A stretch of DNA of 64,000 bases from Deuterostichococcus epilithicus (lineage: Eukaryota > Chlorophyta > Trebouxiophyceae > Prasiolales > Stichococcaceae). Shown here one piece after another: positions 21,984 to 44,456 of the stretch. A model generated the notes under the pieces. The model did not search any database. It had not been told where the DNA came from and saw nothing but the letters and a program-made list of their open reading frames with translations. Position numbers and translations under genes: made by a program. Where the stretch lies: positions 3,398,501 through 3,462,500 of the forward strand of contig JAVTLE010000005.1 of the NCBI GenBank assembly GCA_033439295.1. The letters are read 5' to 3'. The stretch's first letter is position 1. The number at the start of each line of letters is the position of its first letter.

Positions 21984-24900
21984 AGACGGTGATGCTGCTG
22001 CCGCTTCCTGGCTCAGGACCTTCACGCGCTCTACGGACGCTTCCTGGAAAGGCATCAGAAGCTCGATTCAGCGTCAGCTGTGGCTGGAGAGTGAACTAGC
22101 ATTGCATGTTGAATGCGTTTGAAAACTCTGACGCGTCAACAGAGCTGCTGTCAAGCGTTGGCACAACCTACAGTCATGCGGACCTGAGCTGCTGAGCTGA
22201 CTGAGTGCTGCTTGGGAGAGAGAGAAAGATCGACTGACCAGGCCGCGGCAGACGGCGCCGACGAACTCGCTGTGAGAAAAGAGCAGCTGGAGGATCAGGT
22301 CCACTGGCACGTCCCCGGTGTAGCTATTGGAGTGATAGTACAGCTTGGACCACGCCGTTAACGCCCCCCGCAGAGAGTAGAAGGGGGGCAGGAAGCGTTC
22401 CGCGCAGTACCTGCAGGCAGCGCACGGACATGGTTGCTAAGGGCAAGGAGCAGGGATGATCCGCGCCCTCACCGGCGGTTGGGGGCTTTGACGAAGCACA
22501 TGCCCTGTCGAACGGGCAGCAACACATGCACGCAATTCTTTGCTGCTTGCGCTGGGCTGTAAGCGTCGAAAGACTGTGGAATGGGCTCACGAGGTAAACT
22601 GTGTCATGGCAGTAAACTTAGCGTCCCGTGCAGCCACGTCGCGCAGGCTGTTTGCCCGCCGCCAGTGCGCCTTGCCGCCAGAACCGTGGAACACCAGCAC
22701 ATGGATGACGCACTCCGTGTCTTGCGCAGGCGTGTGTGCACTCGATGGGTCCAGCATCGTCTGCAGGGCGGCGAACTGTGGCGTCCCCCTGACGGCATCT
22801 GGGGCCTGCGTCACAACAACATGAGGTTTGAACGATGAAAGAAGGCTGCATATGCAGGCCGCTTCATTGACCTGTAACCCTCTGCACTGTATCGGTACAT
22901 GTGGTAAGTTCGATGCGCGGAGATGAGCATCAGGATCACATAGGTGACACCGATATAAGGCATGCCAGGGCATGCTGCGCACCACGCCAGCGGCCTGCAA
23001 CGTGAACAGGTCGACCAGCCGCACGCGGCGCAGGTTGTCGACGATGATGTTGGACGACGAAATGTCGCGATGCACCAGGTTCTGCTCGCCAAGGCGCCTG
23101 ATAATGGAGAGGCTGCTGAAACACAGCGCCGCAGCGTCCGCGGCTGACGCTGGGCTGGCTAGCTCGCCCCGCTCCAGCACCAGCCAATGGCGCTCTTGCG
23201 GAAGGCCGGCGTCACTGACTGCCAGGCCCAGGCACCGCACGAGGCCCTGAACGTCCTTGGCCAGATCGAAGTTGGCCTCCTGCACGAGTCACAGCACCGC
23301 ACATGGATGTCAGAAATGGACGCTGGGGACCAGTCAGGGTTGACGCGTAACTGGCATTGACAATGCCATCGCTTGACCCACAGAGGGCCACCCATCAGCA
23401 ACGCCAGAAAAGCGCTGAGCAGATGGTTGTATGCGGGGCTGCGCACCTCCTTCAGCAGGCGCTCCTGCAGCCCGCCCTTGAGGATGACTGCGGTGCCGTC
23501 TGCCATGACGCCGCTCATCACGATGGCGGACGCGCGGGTGCTGGGCGGCTGCTGCTCCAATGCCCCCTTCCGCGTGGGCGGTGCAGCCTCTGCCTCCATG
23601 GCCTTGAGCCTGCCGATGCGCAGGCCGCCATTGACCAGCAGGGCAGTCCGCGGCATGACGGGCAACTCAAAGCCCAGGGTCTGCATCATCCCATGAAGGT
23701 TCAGACCAAGCAAGGCTGCAGGCACATGTCGACGGGAAGACCGCATCCATCAAGTGTTTGGCCGCATCCTGGAAGCTTCTCTCGATTTCTAGCTTTTCTA
23801 GCAAGCTTGCCAGCTTACAAGTGACGACCTGACGGTGATGTTCGTTTTCTGCTATTTGCAACACCTACAGAAGCAGTGGCAAGCAGCCACAAGTCGGACA
23901 GAAGCTAGATAGGAAGATGCGGCAACATTGTAGAGCTAAGCACCTGGTGCCGCGCCCAAAGGAGCTACGCGAGCGTGTCGACGCCGCCGACCGCCAGCGG
24001 CTGCGAGCCATAGTGCAGCCAGCCACCGCTCTTGTCGCAGAGCCACACATCCAGGGTGGTGCCCACGACGGTGACGCCAACCCACAGGGAGCGGTCTGGC
24101 TGGTAGCGCGATAGGAACTCGATACGCTGCCGCAGCTGGAACGGAACATGTGGTGTGCGTCAGGCTTGCAAGGTGATGCTCTTGATCGTGTACTCCTTCT
24201 GTCATCAATTCTTAGCTGCGATTTGAACAGCAGCAAGCAGATAGGCTGCTTGTCCCTGGGGGAGAGGGAGGGAACCATGAGCCCTGCTAAGTCTGTGGCT
24301 TCTGGGGCTCGTACCTGACCCACAGCCTCGTTCAGGCTCTGCTCGGTGGAACTGACTCTCAATTCCGCAACCAGCACGATGTATGGGGCCAGCGGCTCCG
24401 GCACCACCGCAGTCACCACGGCATCTGGCTTCTCGGTTGTGGATTGAATGGGCTTCTCTGTGCAAGCGCACAATGCTAATGAGCATAGCATGGACAGGGT
24501 GACAGCAGCCAAGAATCAACAGGCGACATGAACAAGGACGCCAAGACTGAAGTCGTCCTGGCCATTTCAGATATGCATGCACAAGCTTGCCTGCCAGATG
24601 ATGGTATGTGAGCTGCTGCGGGTTGAAGATAGAGAGTATGTGTATGCACGTGTAGTCGAAAAGCAATTGCAGCTGCGCCTCGCTGGCCGGGCGGAAGTTA
24701 TGCCAGTGCCTGGCGACAGCTGCCGTCTGGCGGAGGCACAGCTCCTGTGGCGCCAGCAGACCTGCGCGGTGCAGAACATGGCAATGTGCATGGCTCAGAT
24801 GGAATGTAGCTGCCGCATGACTTTTGCAAGTGCAAGAGCGCTCAACGCAGGCGAGATACACTGGACAATGCCGCAGGGATGGTACCTGCGAAGATGCTAT

Positions 24901-25611
24901 CCACTTGGTTCTTCCCATTGCCGCACTGCTCTCGCGTGAAGCGACCATACCCGCCATAATCCGTCCTTGTGTAGCGCCGCGCCGCCTGTTCAGCCTGCCA
25001 TGCCTCCTGCTGAGCGCGGGTGCGGGCAGTGTCCTCCTGAAGTTGGCTGAGCGCCTGCTGAGTGCCCGTTTCACTTTTGCTGAGCTTGTTCTCAAGTGTG
25101 CTGAGCCGCTGCTGAAGCTCCTGCAGGTCAGGGCCTGCATGGCCGGCAAGACCGCACTTACAGCGACGCGTCACCCCTTCCCCAGGAGGGCTGCAGGTGG
25201 TCAGGGTGCAACAGCGCAGGCAGCTGTGGATACGACAGCGCAGACAGCGACTCTGGCGGCAACAAGTGCCAGCATAGTTACGGAGCAGATGCTCACCTGA
25301 CTGTCGAGTCACAAGCTTGAACTCGTTGATGAGTTTCAGCTGGATGCCGAGCAAGAGCCCTGAAAGCAGTAGCTCGCCGTTCGATAGGAGTGGTGCAACC
25401 TGAGGGCTCGGTCGTGTACGTTTCAGTGCATACCCATTGTCAGCATGGGTACCTCACCCATGTCGTCGAGGTCCTCCACGCTGAGTTGTGGCAGGTACTT
25501 GGCTTCGCGAATTCCGACGTGCGCAAAACGTTCGGCGACATTCCGAGCCTCCTGCTGGGAGAACGCGCCCGTCTGCAAAAGAGCCGATTCCATTGCGACC
25601 TCGTGCGACAC
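21822..25611 (-). CDS. Kinase-like multidomain protein, algal-expansion type (model approximate)
   Basis: Coding blocks in order: 25611-25423 (SAM-like, ending YLPQLSVEDLDDMGEVPML); about 25137-24889 (coiled coil LQELQQRLSTLENKLSKSET); about 24757-24647 (ARHWHNFRPASEAQLQLLFD); about 24460-24316 (PYIVLVAELRVSSTEQSLNE); about 24140-23960 (IEFLSRYQPDRSLWVGVTVV, LDVWLCDKSGGW); about 23660-23440, kinase N-lobe (GVMADGTAVILKGG); about 23283-22970, catalytic loop LVHRDISSSNIIVD; about 22815-22612 (RGTPQFAALQTM, an activation-segment-like block); about 22411-22240; and 22047-21822, ending in polyalanine and LYAIDLPGVLVL. The arrangement recalls Crinkler or fungal-type kinase families, in which a restriction-like or adaptor region precedes a divergent kinase. 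The HRD catalytic Asp is present; the DFG triad residue appears as LVDLF. Not every splice phase was checked, and the start is uncertain. Confidence 0.6.
21935..21984. repeat. GCC trinucleotide run coding polyalanine
   Basis: About 14 uninterrupted GCC units with three ambiguous bases beside them. In the minus-strand gene it encodes Ala. Length is probably unreliable in the assembly. Confidence 0.8.
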
Positions 25612-26167
25612 GCAACAAGCTGCGGCGGTAGAGACCAGCGCGTGATGCTGGAATCGCCTGGCGACTCCGTTCGACCGGGCTAACGAAACGCTGACGCCGC
25701 CACAGATGACATCGCAATGCTGTGGAACGCGCGTGCTTCCAAGGCCTGAGTGTAGAATGGCACGCCGTTTTCACTAGAGAGAGAGAGAAGTCCCCGAAAG
25801 GGTAAGTCGGCCGCTAAGGCCTGTTATTCTGAACAAGTTCAGTCTGGCTCGCGAGTCCGCATTTTGTCCTCGTTGATGAACCTGCATAGGGTAAACAGAA
25901 TTTTCCTCGGCCGTCCACTGTCTATTTCGCACGGTGTCGCGGGTCGTTTGGTAGGAGAAGGCCGCCGACGACATCTGTTTGATCTGTGAATCAAAACATG
26001 AAACACATGTGCATTGTCAGCAATGACGGTCCCGACAACGTTGTGATTGCCGCGTTTCCGTTTCGACCGGCCCCCCTCAGTAGCCGGTTGCTGCACACCC
26101 TTTCCTGGACGCAGTGGCGACAGTGGCGGAGGGGGTTCAGGGTTCAAATTTCGGGATCGGGTCGCCA
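25612..26167. other. No recognisable gene
   Basis: Contains a short GA run at 25776-25790 and weak frames without domains. May belong to the retroelement remnant that follows. Confidence 0.4.
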
Positions 26168-26600
26168 TCACATGCGTCCTGGGCAGATCTGCTCGTGGTG
26201 AAAGCTTGGTCCTCTGCCGCCGTGGCTGTCTGACATCAAAGTCAGGGTCCCCGGCGGCAGCCGCGCGCTCCCTGGCCAGTTGCGCCTGTCCGCGGCGGAG
26301 TTCCCGTTTGGCTTTCTTGATGCGGCTCTCCGTGACCCACTTTGGGGGGTCTGGGAGATCCGCATTACCCCTATCGTCTTAGCAATGGTGCTGACGAACA
26401 TCTCCTTCATCAGTAGGGAGGCTGCCCTCGGCTCTACACCGAGCGTCTCGAGGTGCGCTGCCGTTTCCCTGCGCATGGCGCCAAATGACCCGATCACGAT
26501 GGGAAGCACCTATACCTTCCAGTGTGGCCACTTGAGCTGCAGCACACGCTGCAGCTCACTGAACGGCTTCATGTCGTGAAACTGCAGTCAAGCACAAAGG
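26168..26600 (-). pseudogene. Retroelement reverse-transcriptase C-terminal remnant
   Basis: The minus strand reads HDMKPFSELQRVLQLKWPHW, a stop, then LPIVIGSFGAMRRETAAHLE and LGVEPRAASLLM. This resembles the segment after the polymerase domain of LINE-like elements (W....VVPVVIGALGAV pattern). An in-frame stop breaks it and no upstream polymerase motifs remain. Confidence 0.5.
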
Positions 26601-27018
26601 ACACAGCATCAGGATGTTAGTATGGCAATATTTGTGTCCAGCAGGTGTCCCAGGCCATCACGTACTCATATCCCCTTATTCTGTGCCCGTGCCCCAAAGC
26701 AGTCAAATTGGAACTCTTTGATCGACCGAGCGGCAACATATAGCATCCGCAGCCGGACGGGTGACCATATCATGCACAGCGGCAGACACTGGGATTCGTC
26801 CAGCCTGGGCATGAAACAGCGCTTTGCATCGGTCAAATGCATCGCTCACGTACGGTATTTTATGTGAAGAGGCTCACCTTCACGGAGAACCGGTTCGAGG
26901 AGACTCCCAGCTTTCTCTTGACCACCGCCACAAAGTCCGCAACAACGATCTTAGCATGCATGCATGCATGTGGACCTGTGGATCTATACTGCGCATGATG
27001 CGATACACAGCAGCGCAC
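26601..27018. other. No recognisable gene
   Basis: Low-information region with a GCAT-GCAT run near 26955. Part of it is duplicated near 29.2 kb (see orphan exon). Confidence 0.4.
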
Positions 27019-27130
27019 CTGTGACCAGGATCCATGTGTTTTTGGCAACCATGATGTTTAGTTTTTAACCAATGTGCTGCTGTGCGACGACTTTTCCCTG
27101 GCAGCTGCACTCGAAGTATGGCTGATCAAT
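27019..27130 (-). pseudogene. Orphan copy of the reductase first exon and 5' flank
   Basis: The 34-base stretch 27052-27019 encodes MVAKNTWILVTG and ends at the same GT donor as the true exon at 29350-29317 (MVAENKWILVTG). The flanks also match: AAACATCATGG at the start and the first tens of bases of the intron (GCGCTG...GTGTATCGC...ATGCGCAGTA). No second exon with the nucleotide-binding mot glycines follows, so this is a non-functional duplicate lying downstream of the gene, same orientation. Confidence 0.75.
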
Positions 27131-27467
27131 GTGCGAAGCCTTTTCGTGGAAGCAGGACGGTTGTCAATGAATCCTCTCATAATAGCGGAGTTGCGCCTCT
27201 TGTGCGAAGCCATAGTCATGGCATAATATATGTTGCATGCATACAGTGTTCTAATCCCTCGCATACTTCATTCCCCCTGTCATGAATTATGAAAGAGATG
27301 CGCAACGCAGAATAGGAGATAACTCATGGTTCTCGCAGCCGGTATTTTCCACCATTGCAAAATTCACCAATCACACCCTGCCGGCGCGGCATTTGAGTGT
27401 CGCGCCACTGACACGGTTAAATGGTTTGACGAACAAGCGATATGAACGTTCATTCGCAGCTTTGCCC

Positions 27468-29350
27468 TCAAAAGCTAAGTTCCTTGCCGAAGCTCCAGAA
27501 CTTGCCGTTCAGTTCTGCGGGTTCCTTGTGCTCCACGTTCCAAGCAATGCTGCCAGCGCCCTCCTCTGGTGAATATTGCGCATATGGTTGACCGCCCCCA
27601 AACCCGGTTCGGCACCATCCAGGGCAGACCACGGAGAGGCTGATTTCACGTGATGTGAACGAGTCGTCCCTCGCCAGGATGGCGGTGGCCTGCAGTCCAG
27701 CAAAACTGAGAGTCCTGGTGCAATCGCATATTTGCGACCAGGGTTCTTAGGTATTATGGTAGGCAGATGCTATAATTGCTTGCCACACAAAGTCCAGAAG
27801 AACCATGCAACCCACCTGGTTCAGCAGGGCCTTGCTGATCCTGCAGTGAGGCAACCGACAGGTTGAATGAACAGACTGACTCGAAGAGGCAGGGTTGCAG
27901 ATGACGTGTGCCCATGATGGGCGGCTCAGCAATAAATTCTGTGCTGCAGACATGTAATATGACTTGAATGCTGTCACCGCCCCCTTGTGTCCCCGATGTC
28001 AGGCTGGCTGCATGTGGAACGAAGCTTCACCTGTATACTGGGACGCCAGGCACGCTGCCTGAGCTCGCCGCAGACATCTGACAGCCCTTGTCTGCGGCAT
28101 CAAAGCTGATCTGCTGCAGTGCCTCCAGGCTGCTGGCCGCCTGGATCTTGGCTTTGTATGCTTCGCTGGGCCACCCTGGGGTGTCGAACTTGCCCATGGT
28201 GCTGGACACGTTGACGATGCGGCCACCTGCAGCCGAGAGTCGATTCCGGAAAACCCAACAGTGATGTTTGCGGGGTCGTTGGCGGTGATGGCAGGCGTGC
28301 ACGGCAAGGCGTTGACGCTGGAGGGTGTCTGCAAACTACTATTGATGCCCGAGGGCACACACCTTCCGAGATCACCGGCGCCAGCTGCTGGGCGAGGCTG
28401 ATGGCGCCAGTCACATTGACGGCCATAACTTCATCCCACGCCTTCTGATCCCACGTGTCCGTCGGTTGCCCTGGTGTTCCCACAGTCAGCCCGCTTCAAC
28501 GTCTTTCAAAACAGCAAACAGTCGCCTGGGACTCGTACGCAAAAAGCTTGACATTGACAAAGAAACGCCTAAAGTTTGGCATTGACACGGACCAAGCAAT
28601 CATGCTGGCAGGGTTGTATATGTGAACCACCTGCATTGTTCACCACCACGCCAACCTGCGAACCCAGTAGAAATGCATGCTTCAGTTTCATCGTTTGATC
28701 TTGTGGTGCAGGCAACATCAGACGCCACAGCAGCGATCCTCCCATGGCACAACATCCCAGGCAACAATCTCCACTCCACAGCGCGGCGGCGCAAGACTAT
28801 ACCTTCTGGTCACGGGAGTCCTGCAAGTGCGCGACACCCGCAGCAATGCTGGACGACGAGGAAGGATTCAGCTCCATCGGCTGCACGATGGCATCGTGAC
28901 CCGTGTCCTCCCGCAGCCGAGCCACCGCATCCTCAGCTACAGGGGGAGCACTGAAGGCAGTCGGTAACAACACAAAGTGCTTGCGCATGGCATTTGGCAT
29001 CCAAGCAGGATGCATATCGAAAGCTTCTGCAGCGCAAGCACACCCTTTTGCTGGGTGCGGGCCGCCACGATGACCGGGTGCTTGTGCTTGAGCAGGATTT
29101 TGCACAGCTCGTAGCCAAGCCCCGTGTTGGCACCTGCGCGTCCGACCGATCGTACAGGACGCCGTTCCAGAGCCGTTTCGACATGTGACCGCTGCCGCTA
29201 CATGCATGCACCAAAAGCGCATCGCTACATGCATGTGGGAAAAGCGCACTGCGCATTATCGGCATCCTGCATGCATCCTGTACTGCGCATGAGCGATACA
29301 CAGCTGTGCAGCGCACCTGTGACTAGGATCCATTTGTTCTCGGCGACCAT
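27468..29350 (-). CDS. Carbonyl reductase-like short-chain dehydrogenase (SDR)
   Basis: Eight exons (29350-29317, 29133-29044, 28936-28803, 28653-28629, 28470-28363, 28226-28031, 27840-27816, 27689-27468) join in phase to 277 residues, the length usual for CBR1-type enzymes. The cofactor loop TGANTGLG spans the first splice site. NNAG, VNVTGAISLAQQ, GGRIVNVSS (catalytic Ser), YRISK (the YxxxK pair, split by an intron) and SLSVVCPGWCRTGFGG follow. The enzyme should reduce carbonyls with NADPH, probably in the cytosol since there is no presequence. It stands head to head with the GST-AlaRS gene. A relic copy of its first exon lies 2.3 kb downstream. Confidence 0.9.
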
Positions 29351-29817
29351 GATGTTTGTGCGTCACAATTTGCTGCCACGACTTTGTCCCCGGCACCTGC
29401 ACTTCCCCGGCACCGAAGTACGACCAAAGGCGGCTACCCAAAGTACACAGTCTGTTTCTGTGAGCACGATGTCGAGCAAGAACGAAATTTCTGGTGCAAC
29501 TGTGGTGCGAAGCCGCAGGCGTGGCATATTGGACGTTGATCATGCATTCGTAATACTGCAGAGTGCCTGTCCCTCCTCGAGCGAGCTCTGCATCCCCCAT
29601 GTCTTCAGAGCCCGCCCTGGAGCAGCCTCCAGCCTTGCACGAGAAACTCTGCACGCGGCCGAGGCACTCGCCGCGTTGCGCGAGGGGTGCTGTATTGCGT
29701 TGCGCGTTGCGAGAAGGGGCGCATGCACAACACATGCCATAGCTGTTCTTCAAGTCACACAAGGCGGTCTTTTGGTATTGATCTAGGTACTCTGAGGCTC
29801 TTGACTCACCAGCAGCA
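29351..29817. promoter_or_regulatory. Shared intergenic region, reductase / GST-AlaRS
   Basis: 467 bases between divergent start codons. Both promoters must lie here. No specific element identified. Confidence 0.4.
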
Positions 29818-41611
<11,794 letters not shown>

Positions 41612-41885
41612 TGCATTGCGGCAGGCGCACGGCGGCAGCGCAGCTAGTGCAGCTGTGCAATACGTTGTGCTTCTTTTCGCAGCATTTGAGCAGAAGGACA
41701 GTGATGCCTTGCAGCATACCTGCAACATGGCAAGCCTACCTATCGACTGGTCTAAAAATTGTCACTGAATCCCCAGTTAAATGCGTGCACCGTTAGCTTC
41801 GTGAGCTTCACAGCTGCAGTCTCGGTCCCCCGCGCAGTGCTTGTAGGTGTAGGTAGAGTTAGTGCCCTGGACAACCTTCGCTCTT
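41612..41885. other. Convergent intergenic region
   Basis: 3' flanks of AlaRS (+) and SUMT (-). Nothing else seen. Confidence 0.5.
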
Positions 41886-43801
41886 TTACTCTGAATATCT
41901 CAGATCCTGCCCCGCGCCAGCTGCAGGCTGCTCTGTCTGCATCAGACGCACCACCTTCCCCACGACGATGATGCTGGGCGACAGCGAAACTTCCTTCGTC
42001 ACCTCCTCCAGCGTGCTGACCGTGGCTGTCCACACCTGTTGTTGCGGGCTGCTGGCATCCTTGATAACTGCCACCGGCCGCTGGGCGGCGCCGATGTCCT
42101 GCAGCCCCTTCACGATGCCTGCAGCGGCATGGAGAGTATCATCAAGTGCGCACACAGCATGTGCCGTGGTTCCGGTGCTGCTGCCTAGCAACCACCCCCA
42201 GCGCTCACCAGTGTGCCGTGTAGCACCAATGTGGCGCGGCATAGATGTTGACTGTGAAAACGAATGCAACAATTGCCATGAAGCAGACGCCTTGCCTTGC
42301 AGCGAGTAGCCTGCCATGAGGAACACCACAGTGTCCAGGCCGCGCAGTGCCTCCCAGTCGACGGCGCCCGGGTCGTGGCCGCTGAGCACCGTGAAGCCGC
42401 GGCTGAGCTGCTTGTCTGTCAGCGGGAAGCCTGCGCCGGAGCAGGCAAGGTGCACTGGGGCATGCGCCCAGCAGGTCAAACCACCAAACCACCTTCCAGC
42501 CGCTGCACGAGCTCCACTTGCTGCTGCAACAGGGACATGAGGCGGGGAGCTGTGTCCGTTTCGGGGTAAGAGGTCTGGCAGCCATTACTCAGCAAAAGGT
42601 GGAAACCGCCCTCCTACCTGCCAGCAACGGGGCAGCCAGCGCGGAGGAGACGCCCGGCACCAGGCGGAAGGGGACGCCTGCGGCGGCCAGCGCAGCCATC
42701 TCGCCCGACACCCGCGAGAATGTCGAGGGGCAGCCGCCCTTCAGCCGCACGACCCGCTTGCCCTGCGGGGTGGTTGCAGTCACGGCTCACAGCCCAGATC
42801 CATGACCACTTGGAATCTCTAGTGCGCCATTGGAAGATGACTTTCTCCTTTGGCTTCTGGAACACAAAGCTCTGTGTGCATGTGCACATCGGAACCTCGA
42901 GTTGAGTCAAATGCTTACGAGCAGTCTGGCTTGCTGAACCCCTAAACCGTTGCAAAGGAGCAGTGAGGGTCACCTTCAGGCAGTGTTCCACAAGCAGTTC
43001 GTCTATTTGCGACTGCTTGAAGCTCTTTTGCAGGCCGCGTTTGCCAACGTAGACCCGCTCAGCTGCCTGCGGGGCGAATGCCTCCACAGCTGCCTGCGTC
43101 AAGCGTTCGCGAGAGCCTGGCTTCAGAGAAGTTGCACTGCTGCACAACCTGCCTGCAGCGCAACTCGCCGGCCACAACACGCCTCGGCCATGCTGCTGAA
43201 CCTGGTCTTCTCAGTGCAGCTGGACTCCCAGAGTCAGCCATCATCCCTCGCATACAAAGGATGGCTCCAGCAACGCTCACTTGTGTGCCTAGGTCATCGT
43301 ACACAATGACCTCCGCCTGCTGTATGAGCGCCGCCGCGCCCAGCTGCACTGCAGGGCACCGCGCATGTCAGACGCACTTCACAGGCCCTGGTTGCTGTGC
43401 GGCTCCGAGGCTCTGCCGTACAGACCACCATGCACATGATGACACTAAGCAGTGGAAGGACCGCAAAGCTGCACCGTGAGGTGCTCGAGCGCTCCGGGTC
43501 CGGCTCCCACCAGCCAGCACATGCCAGAATCAGACTGTTCTGTGGCGTCTGCGTGCGCCCGGCTGAAGTCCGCCACGACTGACTGCGTCCGGCTGTGCAG
43601 AGATGCGGCCTGCGACTCGGCTGTGGCGCACATTGTGGCCTGCCAATGGCGGCGCTGGCGACTGAGCGCGGCTGCGCCGCGCCATGCTGCAGGGGCCCGC
43701 TGCGCGATCCGTGCCGTCTGCTCCGTCGGCCAGCAGCATCGTCGCATGCAAATGCGCTGCACAGAGTCTGCCGCCGCAGGCGGCTGCTGAATGGCGTGCA
43801 T
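41886..43801 (-). CDS. Uroporphyrinogen-III C-methyltransferase (SUMT), plastid
   Basis: Six exons (43801-43475, 43343-43281, 43093-42974, 42762-42618, 42430-42296, 42118-41886) join in phase to 340 residues. The first ~95 residues are Arg/Ser/Ala-rich, a likely transit peptide. The core begins [15 protein letters not shown] (P-loop-like GxGxG). Then [23 protein letters not shown], the SUMT signature [19 protein letters not shown] (usually GGDPFVFGR), [56 protein letters not shown] and SIIVVGKVV. It methylates uroporphyrinogen III at C2 and C7 to make precorrin-2 for siroheme. In the signature the usual Asp is Cys (GGCP), which deserves checking. Intron 5 uses a GC donor (CAAG|gcaagg); homologue length supports this site. 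Confidence 0.88.
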
Positions 43802-44456
43802 GGCTGGCCGCCGGCCCAGGCACGTGTGATCAAAGCATGCGATCAGAAAAGCTATCGCGAGCGTCAGTTCGATCCAGGAGCGCCTGTGGGAGTGATGGTG
43901 TTGTCTGTTGCAAACTGTAGGTCACTGCAAAATGGTGTTGTTGAGGTGCACAGCTTCGCCAGACGACTCCTACGCTTTACAATGTTTGACAAGCGTCAAA
44001 GATTCAAAGAATGCGTTTCAGACCAACAAATCGCCTCCGAGGCGGCTGCGGCCGTGCCGGAAGTCCAAGAAACGGGGCAAAGGGAAATGAGATAAACTAC
44101 GATTCTCACTGCGGACGTAGAACAAGGTCTACAGATGCTGTCGCATCCTTACACAGACGGCACGAGAGCTCCTCCAGCGCGTCCGAAGCTCGTGTACGTA
44201 CTTGGCTCCCGGCTGAAGCTTGCAGCCGTACTCATCTTGCTCGCGCCTGCCGGTCCCTGCGGGTATTACGCCAGATTGTGTCCCGTTCAGAATTTCACAT
44301 CCTCTGAATCCTCACTCCTTTGGGCCAACTGCCGGGGCCATAGCACGCCAGGAAGCCGCACACAGACAACATGATGCTGGGTAACGTTGATAATTTCGAG
44401 ATAGGACGGCCTGCCGCCCGCGACGCCTGCCTGCCTGGCAACTAGACCCGTCACTC
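43802..44456. promoter_or_regulatory. Divergent intergenic region, SUMT / MAF1
   Basis: 655 bases between divergent starts. No gene seen. Promoters of both genes must lie here. Confidence 0.4.
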
